From positions 1 through 40,703 of the forward strand of contig JANYHL010000127.1 in the NCBI GenBank assembly GCA_025359085.1: a stretch of DNA of 40,703 nt, given 5' to 3'. The notes below the pieces were generated by a model, which saw only the letters and a program-made list of their open reading frames with translations, made no database searches and was not told where the DNA came from. The DNA comes from Gammaproteobacteria bacterium. Lineage in GTDB: Bacteria; Pseudomonadota; Gammaproteobacteria; Burkholderiales; Burkholderiaceae_C. This document shows positions 8,650 through 17,310 of the stretch, one piece after another. Within the stretch, counting starts at the first letter, position 1; every line of letters starts with the position of its first letter. The position numbers were made by a program, and so were the translations under genes.

Positions 8650-10383
8650 TCATTCGTTGGTCACGGCGAGAACTTCTTCGAGCGAAGTCAGGCCCAGTTT
8701 GGCTTTGTGCAGCCCGGCTTGCCGCAGCGAGCGCACTCCTTCGCGTTTGGCTTGCTCGCCGATCTCCAGGGCGCTGCCGTCGCGCAAGATGATGCGTTGA
8801 ATTTCTTCGGTGATCGGCATCACTTGATAAATACCGATGCGTCCTTTGTAGCCGTTATTGCACATGGAGCAACCCACCGCCCGATAGTTGACCCAAGGAG
8901 CCTGGAATTCATCGTCCTGGTAACCAGCGTCAACCAAGGCCTTTTTGGGAATCTCGATTCGGGTTTTGCAATTCGGGCACAGGCGCCGCGCCAGGCGCTG
9001 CGCCGTGATGAGAATCACACTGGACGCAATGTTGAACGGTGCAATGCCCATGTTGCGCATCCGCGTCAGCGTGGTGGGCGCGTCGTTGGTATGAAGCGTG
9101 GAGAGCACCAAATGACCGGTCTGGGCCGCCTTGATCGAGATGTCAGCCGTTTCCAGATCGCGAATTTCACCGACCATGATGATGTCGGGGTCTTGCCGCA
9201 GAAATGATTTGAGCGCCACCGCAAAAGTGAGTCCAGCCTTGTCATTGACGTTGACCTGATTGACGCCCGGCAGATTTATTTCGCACGGGTCTTCAGCGGT
9301 GGCGATATTGACCCCCGGCTTGTTCAACATGTTCAGGCAGGTATACAGCGACACCGTTTTGCCCGAACCGGTCGGCCCGGTGACCAGGACCATGCCGTAA
9401 GGTCGCCCAATGGCTTGCAGCAGTCTCTCTTTTTCCTCGGGTTCGTAACCTAGTGCTTCAATCCCCAGCTTCGCACTGTTCGGGTCCAGGATGCGAATGA
9501 CAATTTTCTCGCCAAACAGGGTGGGCAAGGTGCTGACCCGAAAGTCGATCACCCGGTCCGGACCGATCTTGAGTTTCATCTTGCCGTCTTGCGGCACGCG
9601 CTTTTCAGAGATGTCCATTCTCGAAATCACCTTGATGCGCGAGGCGAGCTTGTCCTTGATGGCAATCGGCGGCGCGGCGATCTCTCTGAGCTCTCCGTCA
9701 ATGCGAAAACGAACGCGGTAATTGTGCTCATAGGGTTCAAAGTGCAGATCGGACGCGCGCATGCTGAAAGCGTCCAACAGCATCTTGTGCAAAAACTTGA
9801 CCACGGGCGCGTCTTCAACTTCCGCGCTCGACGTGTCCGCGCTTTCAGTCAAGGCTTCGGCCGTTGCCTCGTCAAACTGGAAGTCCTCGCCAATGATGTT
9901 TTCCATCGTCTCCGAGGCGGTGGTTGCATTGGTGGTGACCAGTTGCAACAGCTTGTCGTATTCGGCGATGACCCAGTCAATGCCCAGTTGCGTGGCAAAT
10001 TTGATTTTTTCGGCCGCCTGACTGTCGGAGGGATCAGCGGTGGCAACGATCAGGCGGTTATTTCGTTTGCTCAAGACCACGACGCGGTAGTCGTGGCAGA
10101 TTTTCCCATCCAGCAGGCCTTTGGGCAGGCGTTGCGGGTCAATGGCCGCCATATCCACCAACGGGGCCGCGTAGGCGGATGACATGGTGTGCGCCAGGTC
10201 AGACGCCGACACGGCCCCCGAGCCGGTGAGCTCGGCGATGAAGCTGGTGCGGGCGCTCTGGGCTTTGCGGTAGATTTCTTCCGCTGACTTTTGCCCCAGT
10301 TTCCCGGCCAGGATGAGGGCGTGGGCCAGGCCCGGAAGGGCAGTGGCGGGGGATTCACGAGGCGTGGTGTCGACAGCAGGCAT
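8650..10383 (-). CDS. pilB: Type IV pilus assembly ATPase PilB
   Basis: PilB is the hexameric cytoplasmic ATPase that powers pilus extension. The 577-residue protein has an N-terminal MshEN-like region (LGQKSAEEIYRKAQ), the Walker A GPTGSGKT, the Walker B DIIMVGEIRD, an Asp/His box region LSTLHTNDAPTTLTRM, and a C-terminal zinc motif with CPNC and CSMC pairs. The start is placed at ATG 10383 (MPAVDTTPRES). The frame stays open to an ATG at 10449, which would add 22 arginine-rich residues unlike the family; no strong ribosome binding site distinguishes the two. It is the first gene of the pilBCD-coaE-zapD-yacG run. Confidence 0.95.
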   Translation of the reverse strand: MPAVDTTPRESPATALPGLAHALILAGKLGQKSAEEIYRKAQSARTSFIAELTGSGAVSASDLAHTMSSAYAAPLVDMAAIDPQRLPKGLLDGKICHDYRVVVLSKRNNRLIVATADPSDSQAAEKIKFATQLGIDWVIAEYDKLLQLVTTNATTASETMENIIGEDFQFDEATAEALTESADTSSAEVEDAPVVKFLHKMLLDAFSMRASDLHFEPYEHNYRVRFRIDGELREIAAPPIAIKDKLASRIKVISRMDISEKRVPQDGKMKLKIGPDRVIDFRVSTLPTLFGEKIVIRILDPNSAKLGIEALGYEPEEKERLLQAIGRPYGMVLVTGPTGSGKTVSLYTCLNMLNKPGVNIATAEDPCEINLPGVNQVNVNDKAGLTFAVALKSFLRQDPDIIMVGEIRDLETADISIKAAQTGHLVLSTLHTNDAPTTLTRMRNMGIAPFNIASSVILITAQRLARRLCPNCKTRIEIPKKALVDAGYQDDEFQAPWVNYRAVGCSMCNNGYKGRIGIYQVMPITEEIQRIILRDGSALEIGEQAKREGVRSLRQAGLHKAKLGLTSLEEVLAVTNE

Positions 10384-10507
10384 AGTTTGTGAATGTACTA
10401 CGTCGGGACGTGATTTGTGGAATCGGCGCCGAATGATTGTTGGATGCAAGTCGAAAGCCAGCCAGCTCAGGCGGCGACCCTGGTGCGGGTTCAGGACAGA
10501 AACCCGG

Positions 10508-12223
10508 CTAGGACCCGGGCTCGGCCCTGCGTCGGTAGATCAGGACGTCTTCGTACCGATCAGCGGGGTGGCGCATGCTGCTGTGAAAGTTCCAGTGCGT
10601 CAGGTCAACGACGCCGGACAAAGAGGGTGCTGCGTCCTTGTCCACGATCAGCCAGGGGCAAGAGCTGCCCGAGTCGGGCGCTCGCAGATCCAGATGGCCA
10701 TGAAATTGAAAAGCGGCGATCTGGCTGCGATTGAGTCCATAAATTTCCACGCAACGGGGTTGATGCTGAAAGATGACCAACGTGCGACGGACCAAGGGCG
10801 CATAGCTGCGGGCATAGTCGAGCAAGGGCAGCCACAAGGTCATCAACAGCAGCCAGCACAGCGCTGCGCCACCGGCCGGCAACACCAGGCTTTTCCAGAT
10901 GGCGGCACGGTGCCGACCCACCCGCCATTTCACCAGCCAGGCCCACGCCAAACTTGCGCTGACGGCTATTAAAAAAGGTAAAAAAGTGAAGCTGTGCTCA
11001 AAGCCGGGCAGCAGTCGTGCGACGTTGGCGGCGGGCTGCCTGGGCACGCCGGTTTGCAGGGCGATCCACACGACCCAGATGGTCAAGGCGCAACCCGAGA
11101 AAAAGAGCAGGGTGAACCAATCAATCAGTGAGGCCACGCTGCGTTGCAGCGTGGGCAGGGCAAAGGCTGCCAGTGCTGCCAGTGCGGGCAGGGCCAACAA
11201 CAAGGACCGCTCCGCCGATCCGGTGGTCAGTGTGGCGCCAATGGCAACACCGGCAAACCACAGCGGCAGTACCAGATGGCGGCTGGGCATGCCACCACGA
11301 ATCAGTTGATGGCGCCAGCGCCACAAGGTCCACACGGCCAGCGGCCAGGCTGGCCAGGTGAACCACAGCAGCAAGCGCCCCAGACTGCGCCACGTCGCCC
11401 AGGTGGGAGAGGGTAGTTCAATGCGCCAGCGCCATAAGTCCAGCCCGATCGCCAGCAAGGCGACCAGCAGCGTGAGAACCGCTATCGCCCCGGCCCCAAT
11501 GATTGTTCGCCGCGCAAAGCTCGGTTCCTTGGAGCGATCCAGCAGCGCAATCAAGGCGCCACCGCTGCCCAATAGCGCGGCCACGCTGGGCGCCCCCGAC
11601 AGGGCCAGCCCCGTCAGGCCGAGCAGGCCCGCGATGGCAGGCGTCACTGTGCGGTAAGGCAGGGCCGCCAGTGCATACAAAAAGAGAGCCGTAAAACAGA
11701 GTTGCGCCAACGCCGGTGTGGTTTCATGCGACAACTGGGCCAAGCCCAGGCAGGCGATAAAGGCCAGCAAGCCGCCGTCGGCCATGGCCCTTGCATAATC
11801 CGTCGGCCGGGCCTCTCCGCCAAATGCAAAAGCGACCGGTTGCGCCTCCGGGTCGCGGGCCAGGTAGTAGATGCCATACCAAGTGGCAACCAGAGCCAGC
11901 GTCAGCAACAAACCAAACGGAATGCGCGCCGCAAAATCGGGGGTGATCCAGGCGGGTGCGAGCTGCATGGCCCAGGCGCCAAGCCAATAAGGCAGCAGCG
12001 CATCGACCTCGGGCGCCAAGCCCATGAGTTGCGGCGACAGCCAGGCTGTGCCGCCACGCGCCAGCTCAGCCATGTAGCCAAAGGACGTGATGTCGGCTGT
12101 TTTCCAGGGTCCGCGTCCGAGCAAACCCGGCAAAACATAGGCGACGCAAAATAAAAACAGCGCAACGCGCGGCAAGCGTTGCACAGCGCCTTGGGCGACG
12201 ATGGCGGGGGTGGTTTGGTTCAC
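10508..12223 (-). CDS. Polytopic membrane protein, GT-C / ArnT-like glycosyltransferase candidate
   Basis: A 571-residue protein with roughly a dozen hydrophobic helices and a soluble C-terminal domain of about 100 residues. Near the N-terminus, after the first helix, lies GRGPWKTADITSFGYMAEL, resembling the first periplasmic loop of GT-C enzymes such as ArnT/GT39, which carry acidic residues in this place and transfer sugars from lipid carriers. Here the acidic site is reduced to a single D (TADI). Family membership is an inference from topology and this loop; substrate and acceptor are unknown. The gene starts just after the rpmE2 terminator and may have its own promoter. pilB follows after 124 bases, so a link to pilus glycosylation is possible but unsupported. 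Confidence 0.6.
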   Translation of the reverse strand: MNQTTPAIVAQGAVQRLPRVALFLFCVAYVLPGLLGRGPWKTADITSFGYMAELARGGTAWLSPQLMGLAPEVDALLPYWLGAWAMQLAPAWITPDFAARIPFGLLLTLALVATWYGIYYLARDPEAQPVAFAFGGEARPTDYARAMADGGLLAFIACLGLAQLSHETTPALAQLCFTALFLYALAALPYRTVTPAIAGLLGLTGLALSGAPSVAALLGSGGALIALLDRSKEPSFARRTIIGAGAIAVLTLLVALLAIGLDLWRWRIELPSPTWATWRSLGRLLLWFTWPAWPLAVWTLWRWRHQLIRGGMPSRHLVLPLWFAGVAIGATLTTGSAERSLLLALPALAALAAFALPTLQRSVASLIDWFTLLFFSGCALTIWVVWIALQTGVPRQPAANVARLLPGFEHSFTFLPFLIAVSASLAWAWLVKWRVGRHRAAIWKSLVLPAGGAALCWLLLMTLWLPLLDYARSYAPLVRRTLVIFQHQPRCVEIYGLNRSQIAAFQFHGHLDLRAPDSGSSCPWLIVDKDAAPSLSGVVDLTHWNFHSSMRHPADRYEDVLIYRRRAEPGS

Positions 12224-12238
12224 GTTGGTCTGACGAAC

Positions 12239-12273
12239 AAAAAAGGCAGCGCGGGTGACCCGGGCTGCCTTTT
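12239..12273 (-). terminator. Bidirectional terminator after rpmE2
   Basis: A long stem with GGCAGC (12245-12250) and GCTGCC (12264-12269), extended by GCGGGT/ACCCGG inside. It is flanked by A6 on one side (T6 in the rpmE2 transcript) and T4 on the other. It separates rpmE2 from the downstream membrane protein gene. Confidence 0.88.
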
Positions 12274-12292
12274 GGAAGAAGCGTTTGCCAGT

Positions 12293-12577
12293 TTATTCGG
12301 TGACTGCGGCTACTTCGGCTACGGCTGCTTTGGTTTTGCCAAAACGGTTGCGGAAGCGCTCGACACGGCCACCCATGTTGTCCACGGATTTTTGTGTGCC
12401 GGTGTAGAAAGGATGCGATTCGCTGGAGGTGTCGAGTTTGTACAGCGGCAATTCGCGGCCGTCTTCCATCTTGGTCATTTCTTTGGCGTTGGCGCAAGAG
12501 CGGGTGACGAATTTGAAGCCATTAGACGTATCCAGGAAGCAAATTTCGCGGTAATTGGGGTGAATGCCTGTTTTCAT
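12293..12577 (-). CDS. rpmE2: 50S ribosomal protein L31, type B
   Basis: A 94-residue L31 of the type B (zinc-free) class: it begins MKTGIHPNYREICFLDTSNG and has the family block SHPFYTGTQKSVDNMGGRVERF, without the CxxC pair of zinc-binding L31. In bacteria carrying both types, type B replaces type A under zinc limitation, but many betaproteobacteria use this type as their main L31. GAGAAG precedes the ATG at suitable distance. A perfect TATAAT lies about 90 bases upstream (12670-12675), so it is probably transcribed alone and stopped by the strong terminator downstream. Confidence 0.97.
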   Translation of the reverse strand: MKTGIHPNYREICFLDTSNGFKFVTRSCANAKEMTKMEDGRELPLYKLDTSSESHPFYTGTQKSVDNMGGRVERFRNRFGKTKAAVAEVAAVTE

Positions 12578-12669
12578 ATCTTCTCAATCAGTTGCGCTAG
12601 CCGCGTCGGGTCCTTGGGCAAACCATTGCGCAATTCAAAACCCGGTGTACTTGTCGCGTAAAACCGTAA

Positions 12670-12675
12670 ATTATA
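12670..12675 (-). promoter_or_regulatory. Candidate -10 box for rpmE2
   Basis: On the minus strand this reads TATAAT, 93 bases before the rpmE2 start and inside the rho-rpmE2 gap. No good -35 hexamer is seen at 16-18 bases, so the call rests on the perfect -10 and its position. Confidence 0.45.
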
Positions 12676-12687
12676 GCCTACCGTCGC

Positions 12688-12798
12688 AGACGTAGCTGCA
12701 GACGTGGGGGCAATTTTTCGACGGGCCGCCCCTAGAAAAATTAGCCCCCTAGGGGGGCAGCAACCCACACGCAGTGGGGGAGCGTGGGGGCAATATCT
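12688..12798. repeat. G/C-rich palindromic repeat between rho and rpmE2
   Basis: The segment contains a perfect 12-base palindrome CCCCCTAGGGGG (12745-12756) and a stem CCCACACGC (12764-12772) / GCGTGGGGG (12782-12790). A direct repeat CGTGGGGGCAAT occurs at 12703-12714 and again at 12783-12794. It begins immediately after the rho stop codon. In the rho transcript the palindrome is followed by CTAATTTTT, so it could help end rho transcription. Comparable G/C-rich repeats are, from memory, common in Comamonadaceae. Confidence 0.65.
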
Positions 12799-14061
12799 CT
12801 AGCCGCCGCGACGCATCATGTCAAAGAACTCGCTGTTGTTCTTGGTGGCGCGCATTTGTTTGAGCACCATCTCCATGGATTCAACTTCATCCATGTTGTA
12901 GAGAAACTGGCGCAGGATGCGGGTTTTTTGCAGAATCTCGGGCGCCAGTAACAACTCTTCGCGACGCGTGCCGCTGCGGTTGAGCTGGATTGACGGGAAC
13001 ACGCGCTTTTCGTACAGGCGGCGGTCCAGGTGGATCTCACTGTTGCCGGTGCCTTTGAACTCTTCAAAAATCACCTCGTCCATGCGGCTGCCGGTGTCTA
13101 TCAGTGCGGTGGCGATGATGGTCAGCGAGCCGCCTTCCTCCACATTGCGCGCCGCGCCCAGGAAGCGTTTGGGGCGCTGCAGCGCATTGGAGTCCACGCC
13201 GCCTGTCAACACCTTGCCGCTGGAGGGCACGACATTGTTGTAGGCACGGGCCAAACGCGTGATCGAGTCCAGCAGAATGACCACGTCTTTTTTCAGCTCG
13301 ACCAGGCGTTTGGCGCGCTCTATCACCATCTCGGCCACGTGCACATGGCGGGCAGCCGGTTCGTCAAACGTCGAGGCGATCACTTCGCCCTTGACGGTGC
13401 GCTGCATTTCCGTCACCTCTTCCGGGCGCTCGTCCACCAGCAGCACCATCATGTGGATGTCGGGGTAGTTGGCTGAAATGGCGTGCGCGATGTGCTGCAT
13501 CATCACGGTCTTGCCGCTTTTGGGCGGTGCCACCAGCAGGGCGCGCTGGCCTTTGCCGATGGGCGCAATGATGTCGATGATGCGACCGGTGATGTTTTCG
13601 TCGGTCTTGATGTCTTGTTCGAGCCGCATCTGCTTGTTGGGAAACAGCGGCGTGAGGTTCTCGAACATCACTTTGTGTTTGTTTTCTTCGGGTCCGCCGC
13701 CGTTGACTTTTTCAAGCTTGTTCAGGGCAAAGTAGCGCTCGCCGTCTTTGGGCGTGCGCACCTCGCCTTCAATCATGTCGCCGGTGTGCAGGTTGAAGCG
13801 GCGCACCTGGCTCGGGCTGATGTAAATGTCGTCGGTGGAGGCGGTGTAGCTGGTGTCGGGGCTGCGCAAAAAACCAAAACCATCGGGCAGAATTTCCAGT
13901 ACGCCATCGGCAAAGATCTGCTCACCAGCGCGGGCGCGTTTTTTGATGATGGCAAACATCAACTCTTGCTTGCGCATGCGTCCGGTGTTTTCGATCTCAA
14001 GCTCTTCAGCTTGCTTGAGGACTTCTGACACGTGCAGTGCCTTGAGTTCGTTTAAGTGCAT
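12799..14061 (-). CDS. rho: Transcription termination factor Rho
   Basis: Rho is the hexameric RNA helicase that ends transcription at C-rich unstructured sites. The start at ATG 14061 ([20 protein letters not shown]) gives the normal 420 residues; the frame is open upstream to 14136, but the extra 25 residues are proline-rich leader and not family sequence. Visible are the N-terminal RNA-binding domain with [12 protein letters not shown], the P-loop [12 protein letters not shown], the Walker [17 protein letters not shown], the Q-loop region [19 protein letters not shown] and the C-terminal motor end. trxA lies upstream on the same strand, separated by a 302-base gap with a likely promoter. 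Confidence 0.98.
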   Translation of the reverse strand: MHLNELKALHVSEVLKQAEELEIENTGRMRKQELMFAIIKKRARAGEQIFADGVLEILPDGFGFLRSPDTSYTASTDDIYISPSQVRRFNLHTGDMIEGEVRTPKDGERYFALNKLEKVNGGGPEENKHKVMFENLTPLFPNKQMRLEQDIKTDENITGRIIDIIAPIGKGQRALLVAPPKSGKTVMMQHIAHAISANYPDIHMMVLLVDERPEEVTEMQRTVKGEVIASTFDEPAARHVHVAEMVIERAKRLVELKKDVVILLDSITRLARAYNNVVPSSGKVLTGGVDSNALQRPKRFLGAARNVEEGGSLTIIATALIDTGSRMDEVIFEEFKGTGNSEIHLDRRLYEKRVFPSIQLNRSGTRREELLLAPEILQKTRILRQFLYNMDEVESMEMVLKQMRATKNNSEFFDMMRRGG

Positions 14062-14363
14062 GGAATGGCCAGGTAGGGGAATGGAACGAAATACAGGGGG
14101 GTTTGGGTGAGGGGGGACTTTAATCCTCAACCTCAATGTTCTAAACCAGGAACTCGAACTGACTCAGGGTGAGCGTCAGTGAACTGGCTGTAATTATGAC
14201 AGGAAAAAAATGCAGACTTCAAGCGCTGTCCAGCGGTTCTGGAAAAGCTTAATCCCTTGTGGACAAAGCAGGCTCGCAGCGGGGGGCTGCGGACTGTTAC
14301 TAACTAGGCAGTGGAGGATAGAGCTGGTTCACTGCGGGTAATTGCAGTCTGTCCCGCAACGCT
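14062..14363. other. rho leader / trxA-rho gap, no gene seen
   Basis: No credible protein gene lies here. The region holds a likely rho promoter (14193-14222). Near rho is a G-rich stretch at 14092-14114 (GGGTTTGGGTGAGGGGGGA), which resembles the outer end of the inverted-repeat unit at 17331-17661. A small hairpin ACTGC-GGGTAATT-GCAGT lies near the trxA end, without a T run. A ~130-base untranslated rho leader would be available for the autoregulation known for rho genes. Confidence 0.5.
14193..14222 (-). promoter_or_regulatory. Candidate sigma-70 promoter of rho
   Basis: On the minus strand TTGAAG (14217-14222) and CATAAT (14193-14198) are separated by 18 bases, which include a T7 run. It lies about 130 bases upstream of the rho start, in the right orientation. 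Confidence 0.55.
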
Positions 14364-14696
14364 TCAGGCGAGTTGCTGATCAATAAAGGCCGTCATCTGC
14401 GACTTGCTCATGGCGCCCACTTTGGTCGCGGCGAGCTGGCCATCCTTGAACAGCATCAGGGTGGGGATGCCGCGAATGCCGAATTTGGCCGGAATATCGC
14501 GGTTTTCATCGACGTTCATCTTGGCAATTTGCAGTTTCCCTTCGTAACTGCTCGCTATTTCATCCAGAATGGGCGCGATCATCTTGCACGGGCCGCACCA
14601 CTCGGCCCAGTAGTCCACCAGCACGGGTTGGGTTGATTGCAGCACATCGGCTTCAAAAGAGGCGTCGGACACATGTTTGATAAGTTCGCTGACCAT
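14364..14696 (-). CDS. trxA: Thioredoxin
   Basis: A 110-residue cytoplasmic thioredoxin that reduces protein disulfides with electrons from thioredoxin reductase. The active site is WCGPC (Cys34, Cys37) in [20 protein letters not shown]. The cis-proline segment [14 protein letters not shown] and the KVGAMSK end are also typical. AAGGAA precedes the ATG by 6-7 bases. It is divergent from addB and lies upstream of rho, a trxA-rho order frequent in proteobacteria. Confidence 0.98.
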   Translation of the reverse strand: MVSELIKHVSDASFEADVLQSTQPVLVDYWAEWCGPCKMIAPILDEIASSYEGKLQIAKMNVDENRDIPAKFGIRGIPTLMLFKDGQLAATKVGAMSKSQMTAFIDQQLA

Positions 14697-14781
14697 GATG
14701 GTTCCTTGTTAGGTAGTCGGTACGGGTAAAGTGGGGAAATTGTGACAGAAACCAAGCCCTTGCCTCCTTCAACAAACCCCT

Positions 14782-17310
14782 ATGACTGAAATAGAAATAA
14801 AGCATCCTGTGGAGCAGGCGTGGGATCGTGTCATGGGTCAAGTCCGCGATGAAATGCGGGCACGCGGGGTGCATGCGTCGCGCACGGTGGTCCTGCTGCC
14901 CTACGCCCAATTGATGCAGGAAGCCCGCAGCGCCTGGCTGCGCGGGCTGGAGGCTGCGCCACCCGGAGCCCCTTCGCCCGCGCATTTTTTGCCCCGTTTT
15001 GAGACCAGCATGAACTGGACCCGCAGCCTGGGTGGTTTTGAGCCCGGCCCGGATGATCTGCAGCTCGACGCGGCGCGCGATGTGTTGACGGCGGCTTCTT
15101 TGCTGGCGCGCGCAGGGCTGGCCGCGTACCAAAACCTGTTGGCGCCGCGCCTGATGGAAGCCGCCTGGAGCCTGGCCCGGCTGGCCGCTGCCGTGCCGCC
15201 GCTGGCGCGCGCGCCGTGGGGCCTGCGCCTGGACAATTTGCTGGCGAGTGGCCTGGACGCGCCAGTGTTGGCGTTGGAGGCCGCGCTGGCACGGATCGCG
15301 CTGGCTTGGGTGGCGAGCTCAAGTTATCCGTCCGATCGGCTGTTTGCGGCCCGGCCTGACTTGTTGGTGGTGCTGCCCGGCTTTCAAAGCGAACCGCTGG
15401 CGCTGGCCTTGCAGCAGGGTCTGGCTGAGCGCGTCGTCGTGCTGACGCTGCAGTTGGACGCTGCCTCAACCGCTGCGCCCACGGTGGCGCTGCACGCCGC
15501 GCAGGACGCCGAAGACGAGGCGCAGCGCGCCGCTGCCTGCGTGCTGGCCCATCTGGCGGCCGGGCGCTCGCCGGTGGCGCTGGTGGCGCAGGATCGGGTG
15601 CTGACGCGCCGCGTGCGTGCCATGCTGGCTGAGCGCGGCGTGGCGGTGCGCGACGAAACCGGCTGGACGCTGTCGACCACCCGCGCCGCTGCCGCGCTGA
15701 TGAGTCTGTTGCGCGCTTGCGCCTGGAATGCCAGCACCGATGGGGTGCTGGACTGGTTGAAAAACGCGCCGGCGTTTGAGCCGCGGGTGGTGGAGCAGGC
15801 CGAGGCCCGTTGGCGCCGCGGCGCTGTGCGCGAGTGGCGCGCGGTGGCGCCGGGTGACGCCTTGCAGCAACCGGTACAGGCGCTGCGCGAGAGTCTGCAA
15901 GCCGGGCGGACGCTGGCGTGCTGGCTGGTCGATCTGCGCGCCGTGCTGCAAAGCGCGGGCCAGTGGCCGGGCTTGCTGCAAGACGCTGCCGGGCAGGCGG
16001 TGCTGCAGGCCCTGCGTTTGCAGGAGGGCGCGCACACCGAGTTTGCGGATGTGGCGGTGCGCATGAGCCAGAGTGAGTTCACCGCCTGGGTCAGCCAGTC
16101 GTTGGAGGCGGCCAGTTTTTTGCCAGAGCACCCGGACCAAGCTTCGCCGGGTCAGGTGGTGATCTTGCCCTTGAGCCAGCTGCTGGGTCGCCCGCTGGCG
16201 GCGGTGGTGCTGCCCGGTTGCGATGAAGTACGCTTGCCGATGTCGCCCGAACCGCCTGGCCCGTGGACCCCCGCCCAACGCGCGCTGCTCGGTCTGCCCG
16301 CGCGCGCGCAACTGGCCGCTACCAGCCGCGCGGCCTGGCAGTACGCCTTGCAGTTTCCCCATGTGGATGTGCTGTGGCGCCAGAGCGAAGGCGGCGAGCA
16401 CCTGATGGCCAGCGGCTTTGTGCAGGAACTGCAGCTCGGCCAGAGCGGTGCCATGGCGCCGGATCCGCGGGTGCTGCGCACGCTCAGCGCAAAGCCCGGC
16501 GCCATGCCGCGCCCGACCGGCGCTGCGCTGGCCTTGACCCGGCTTTCCAGCACCGCTTATGAAGACCTGCGCCGCTGCCCTTACCGGTTTTTTGCCTTGC
16601 GCCAGCTCAAGTTGCAGGCGTCGGATGAACTTGACACCGAGCTTGGCAAGCGCGACTTCGGCAACTGGCTGCACAGCGTGCTCAAGCTCTTTCATGATGC
16701 ATTAAACGAGGCTCCAGCCCCCGATTTTATTGGGCGAGTAGCTATGATTAACGAAGCGGCAGAGCAGGCGACGCTGGCGCTGGGTTTGTCCAGTAGCGAA
16801 TTCTTGCCGTTCGCCGCCGCCTGGCCGCGGGTACGCGCGGGCTACCTGGAGTGGCTGACCGGGCATGAGGCCAGCGGTGCCACTTTTGTTGCCGCCGAGC
16901 GCTGGCGGGAAACCCGGCTCGGCGACTTGACCCTGGTGGGCAAGATTGACCGCATTGATCGCCTGCCGGACGGCACCGCCCTGGTGATCGACTACAAGAC
17001 CGAGCCGCGTGCCAGCACCGCCCAGCGCATCAAGGACGCGCTGGAAGACACGCAATTGGCGTTTTATGCGGCGCTGCTGAGTGATGACACGGTGGCTTCA
17101 GCGTATGTGAATGTGGGGGAAAAGGACGGCACCAAAACGTACGATCAGCCCGATGTGGTGGCCTTGCGCGATCTGCTGCTGGAGGGGATTGCCACGGACA
17201 TGGCGCGGATTGCGGACGGGGCGGCTATGGCGGCGTTGGGTGAGGGCAAGGCCTGCGAGTTTTGCGCTGCGCGGGGGCTGTGTCGGAAAGATTTTTGGGA
17301 TTTGCCGTGA
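14782..17310 (+). CDS. addB: AddB-like nuclease / inactive helicase subunit (PD-(D/E)XK)
   Basis: An 842-residue protein paired with the AddA-like helicase downstream. It looks like the AddB/RecC-type subunit that helps process DNA double-strand ends for recombination. The nuclease domain is near the C-terminus, with IDYKT (Asp737, Lys739) preceded by KIDRIDRLPDG. Four cysteines fit an AddB-type Fe-S staple: Cys599 in DLRRCPYRFF and Cys825, Cys828, Cys834 in CEFCAARGLC. The N-terminal two thirds look like a degenerate helicase without a clear Walker A. Residues around 641-657 (ALNEAPAPDFIGRVAMINEA) are encoded by repeat copy 2, between conserved blocks, so they are probably a surface loop. 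The symbol reflects analogy; strict orthology to Bacillus AddB is not certain. Confidence 0.85.
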   Translation: MTEIEIKHPVEQAWDRVMGQVRDEMRARGVHASRTVVLLPYAQLMQEARSAWLRGLEAAPPGAPSPAHFLPRFETSMNWTRSLGGFEPGPDDLQLDAARDVLTAASLLARAGLAAYQNLLAPRLMEAAWSLARLAAAVPPLARAPWGLRLDNLLASGLDAPVLALEAALARIALAWVASSSYPSDRLFAARPDLLVVLPGFQSEPLALALQQGLAERVVVLTLQLDAASTAAPTVALHAAQDAEDEAQRAAACVLAHLAAGRSPVALVAQDRVLTRRVRAMLAERGVAVRDETGWTLSTTRAAAALMSLLRACAWNASTDGVLDWLKNAPAFEPRVVEQAEARWRRGAVREWRAVAPGDALQQPVQALRESLQAGRTLACWLVDLRAVLQSAGQWPGLLQDAAGQAVLQALRLQEGAHTEFADVAVRMSQSEFTAWVSQSLEAASFLPEHPDQASPGQVVILPLSQLLGRPLAAVVLPGCDEVRLPMSPEPPGPWTPAQRALLGLPARAQLAATSRAAWQYALQFPHVDVLWRQSEGGEHLMASGFVQELQLGQSGAMAPDPRVLRTLSAKPGAMPRPTGAALALTRLSSTAYEDLRRCPYRFFALRQLKLQASDELDTELGKRDFGNWLHSVLKLFHDALNEAPAPDFIGRVAMINEAAEQATLALGLSSSEFLPFAAAWPRVRAGYLEWLTGHEASGATFVAAERWRETRLGDLTLVGKIDRIDRLPDGTALVIDYKTEPRASTAQRIKDALEDTQLAFYAALLSDDTVASAYVNVGEKDGTKTYDQPDVVALRDLLLEGIATDMARIADGAAMAALGEGKACEFCAARGLCRKDFWDLP
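16700..16752 (-). repeat. Palindromic element, copy 2 (reverse), inside addB
   Basis: On the minus strand: TAGCT (16740-16744), 19 nt, GGGCTGG (16714-16720), then AGCCTCGTTTAATGC. Read as addB codons it gives NEAPAPDFIGRVAMIN in the frame CCA-GCC, without a stop. Confidence 0.8.

Noticed and set aside
12691..12720. TAGCTGC in the rho-rpmE2 gap as another element copy
   Set aside because: The block 19 bases on is TTCGACG and no outer hairpin is present; it belongs to the G/C-rich repeat there.
14062..14136. Longer N-terminus for Rho
   Set aside because: The extra 25 residues are encoded by the G/C-rich leader and are unlike Rho N-termini; ATG 14061 gives the normal 420 residues.
15466..16695. 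Long antisense open frame opposite addB (409 codons), and similar ones opposite dxs and the Rieske gene
   Set aside because: These are shadows of GC-rich coding sequence: arginine/proline/alanine-rich, with no recognisable domain and lying wholly within convincing genes.
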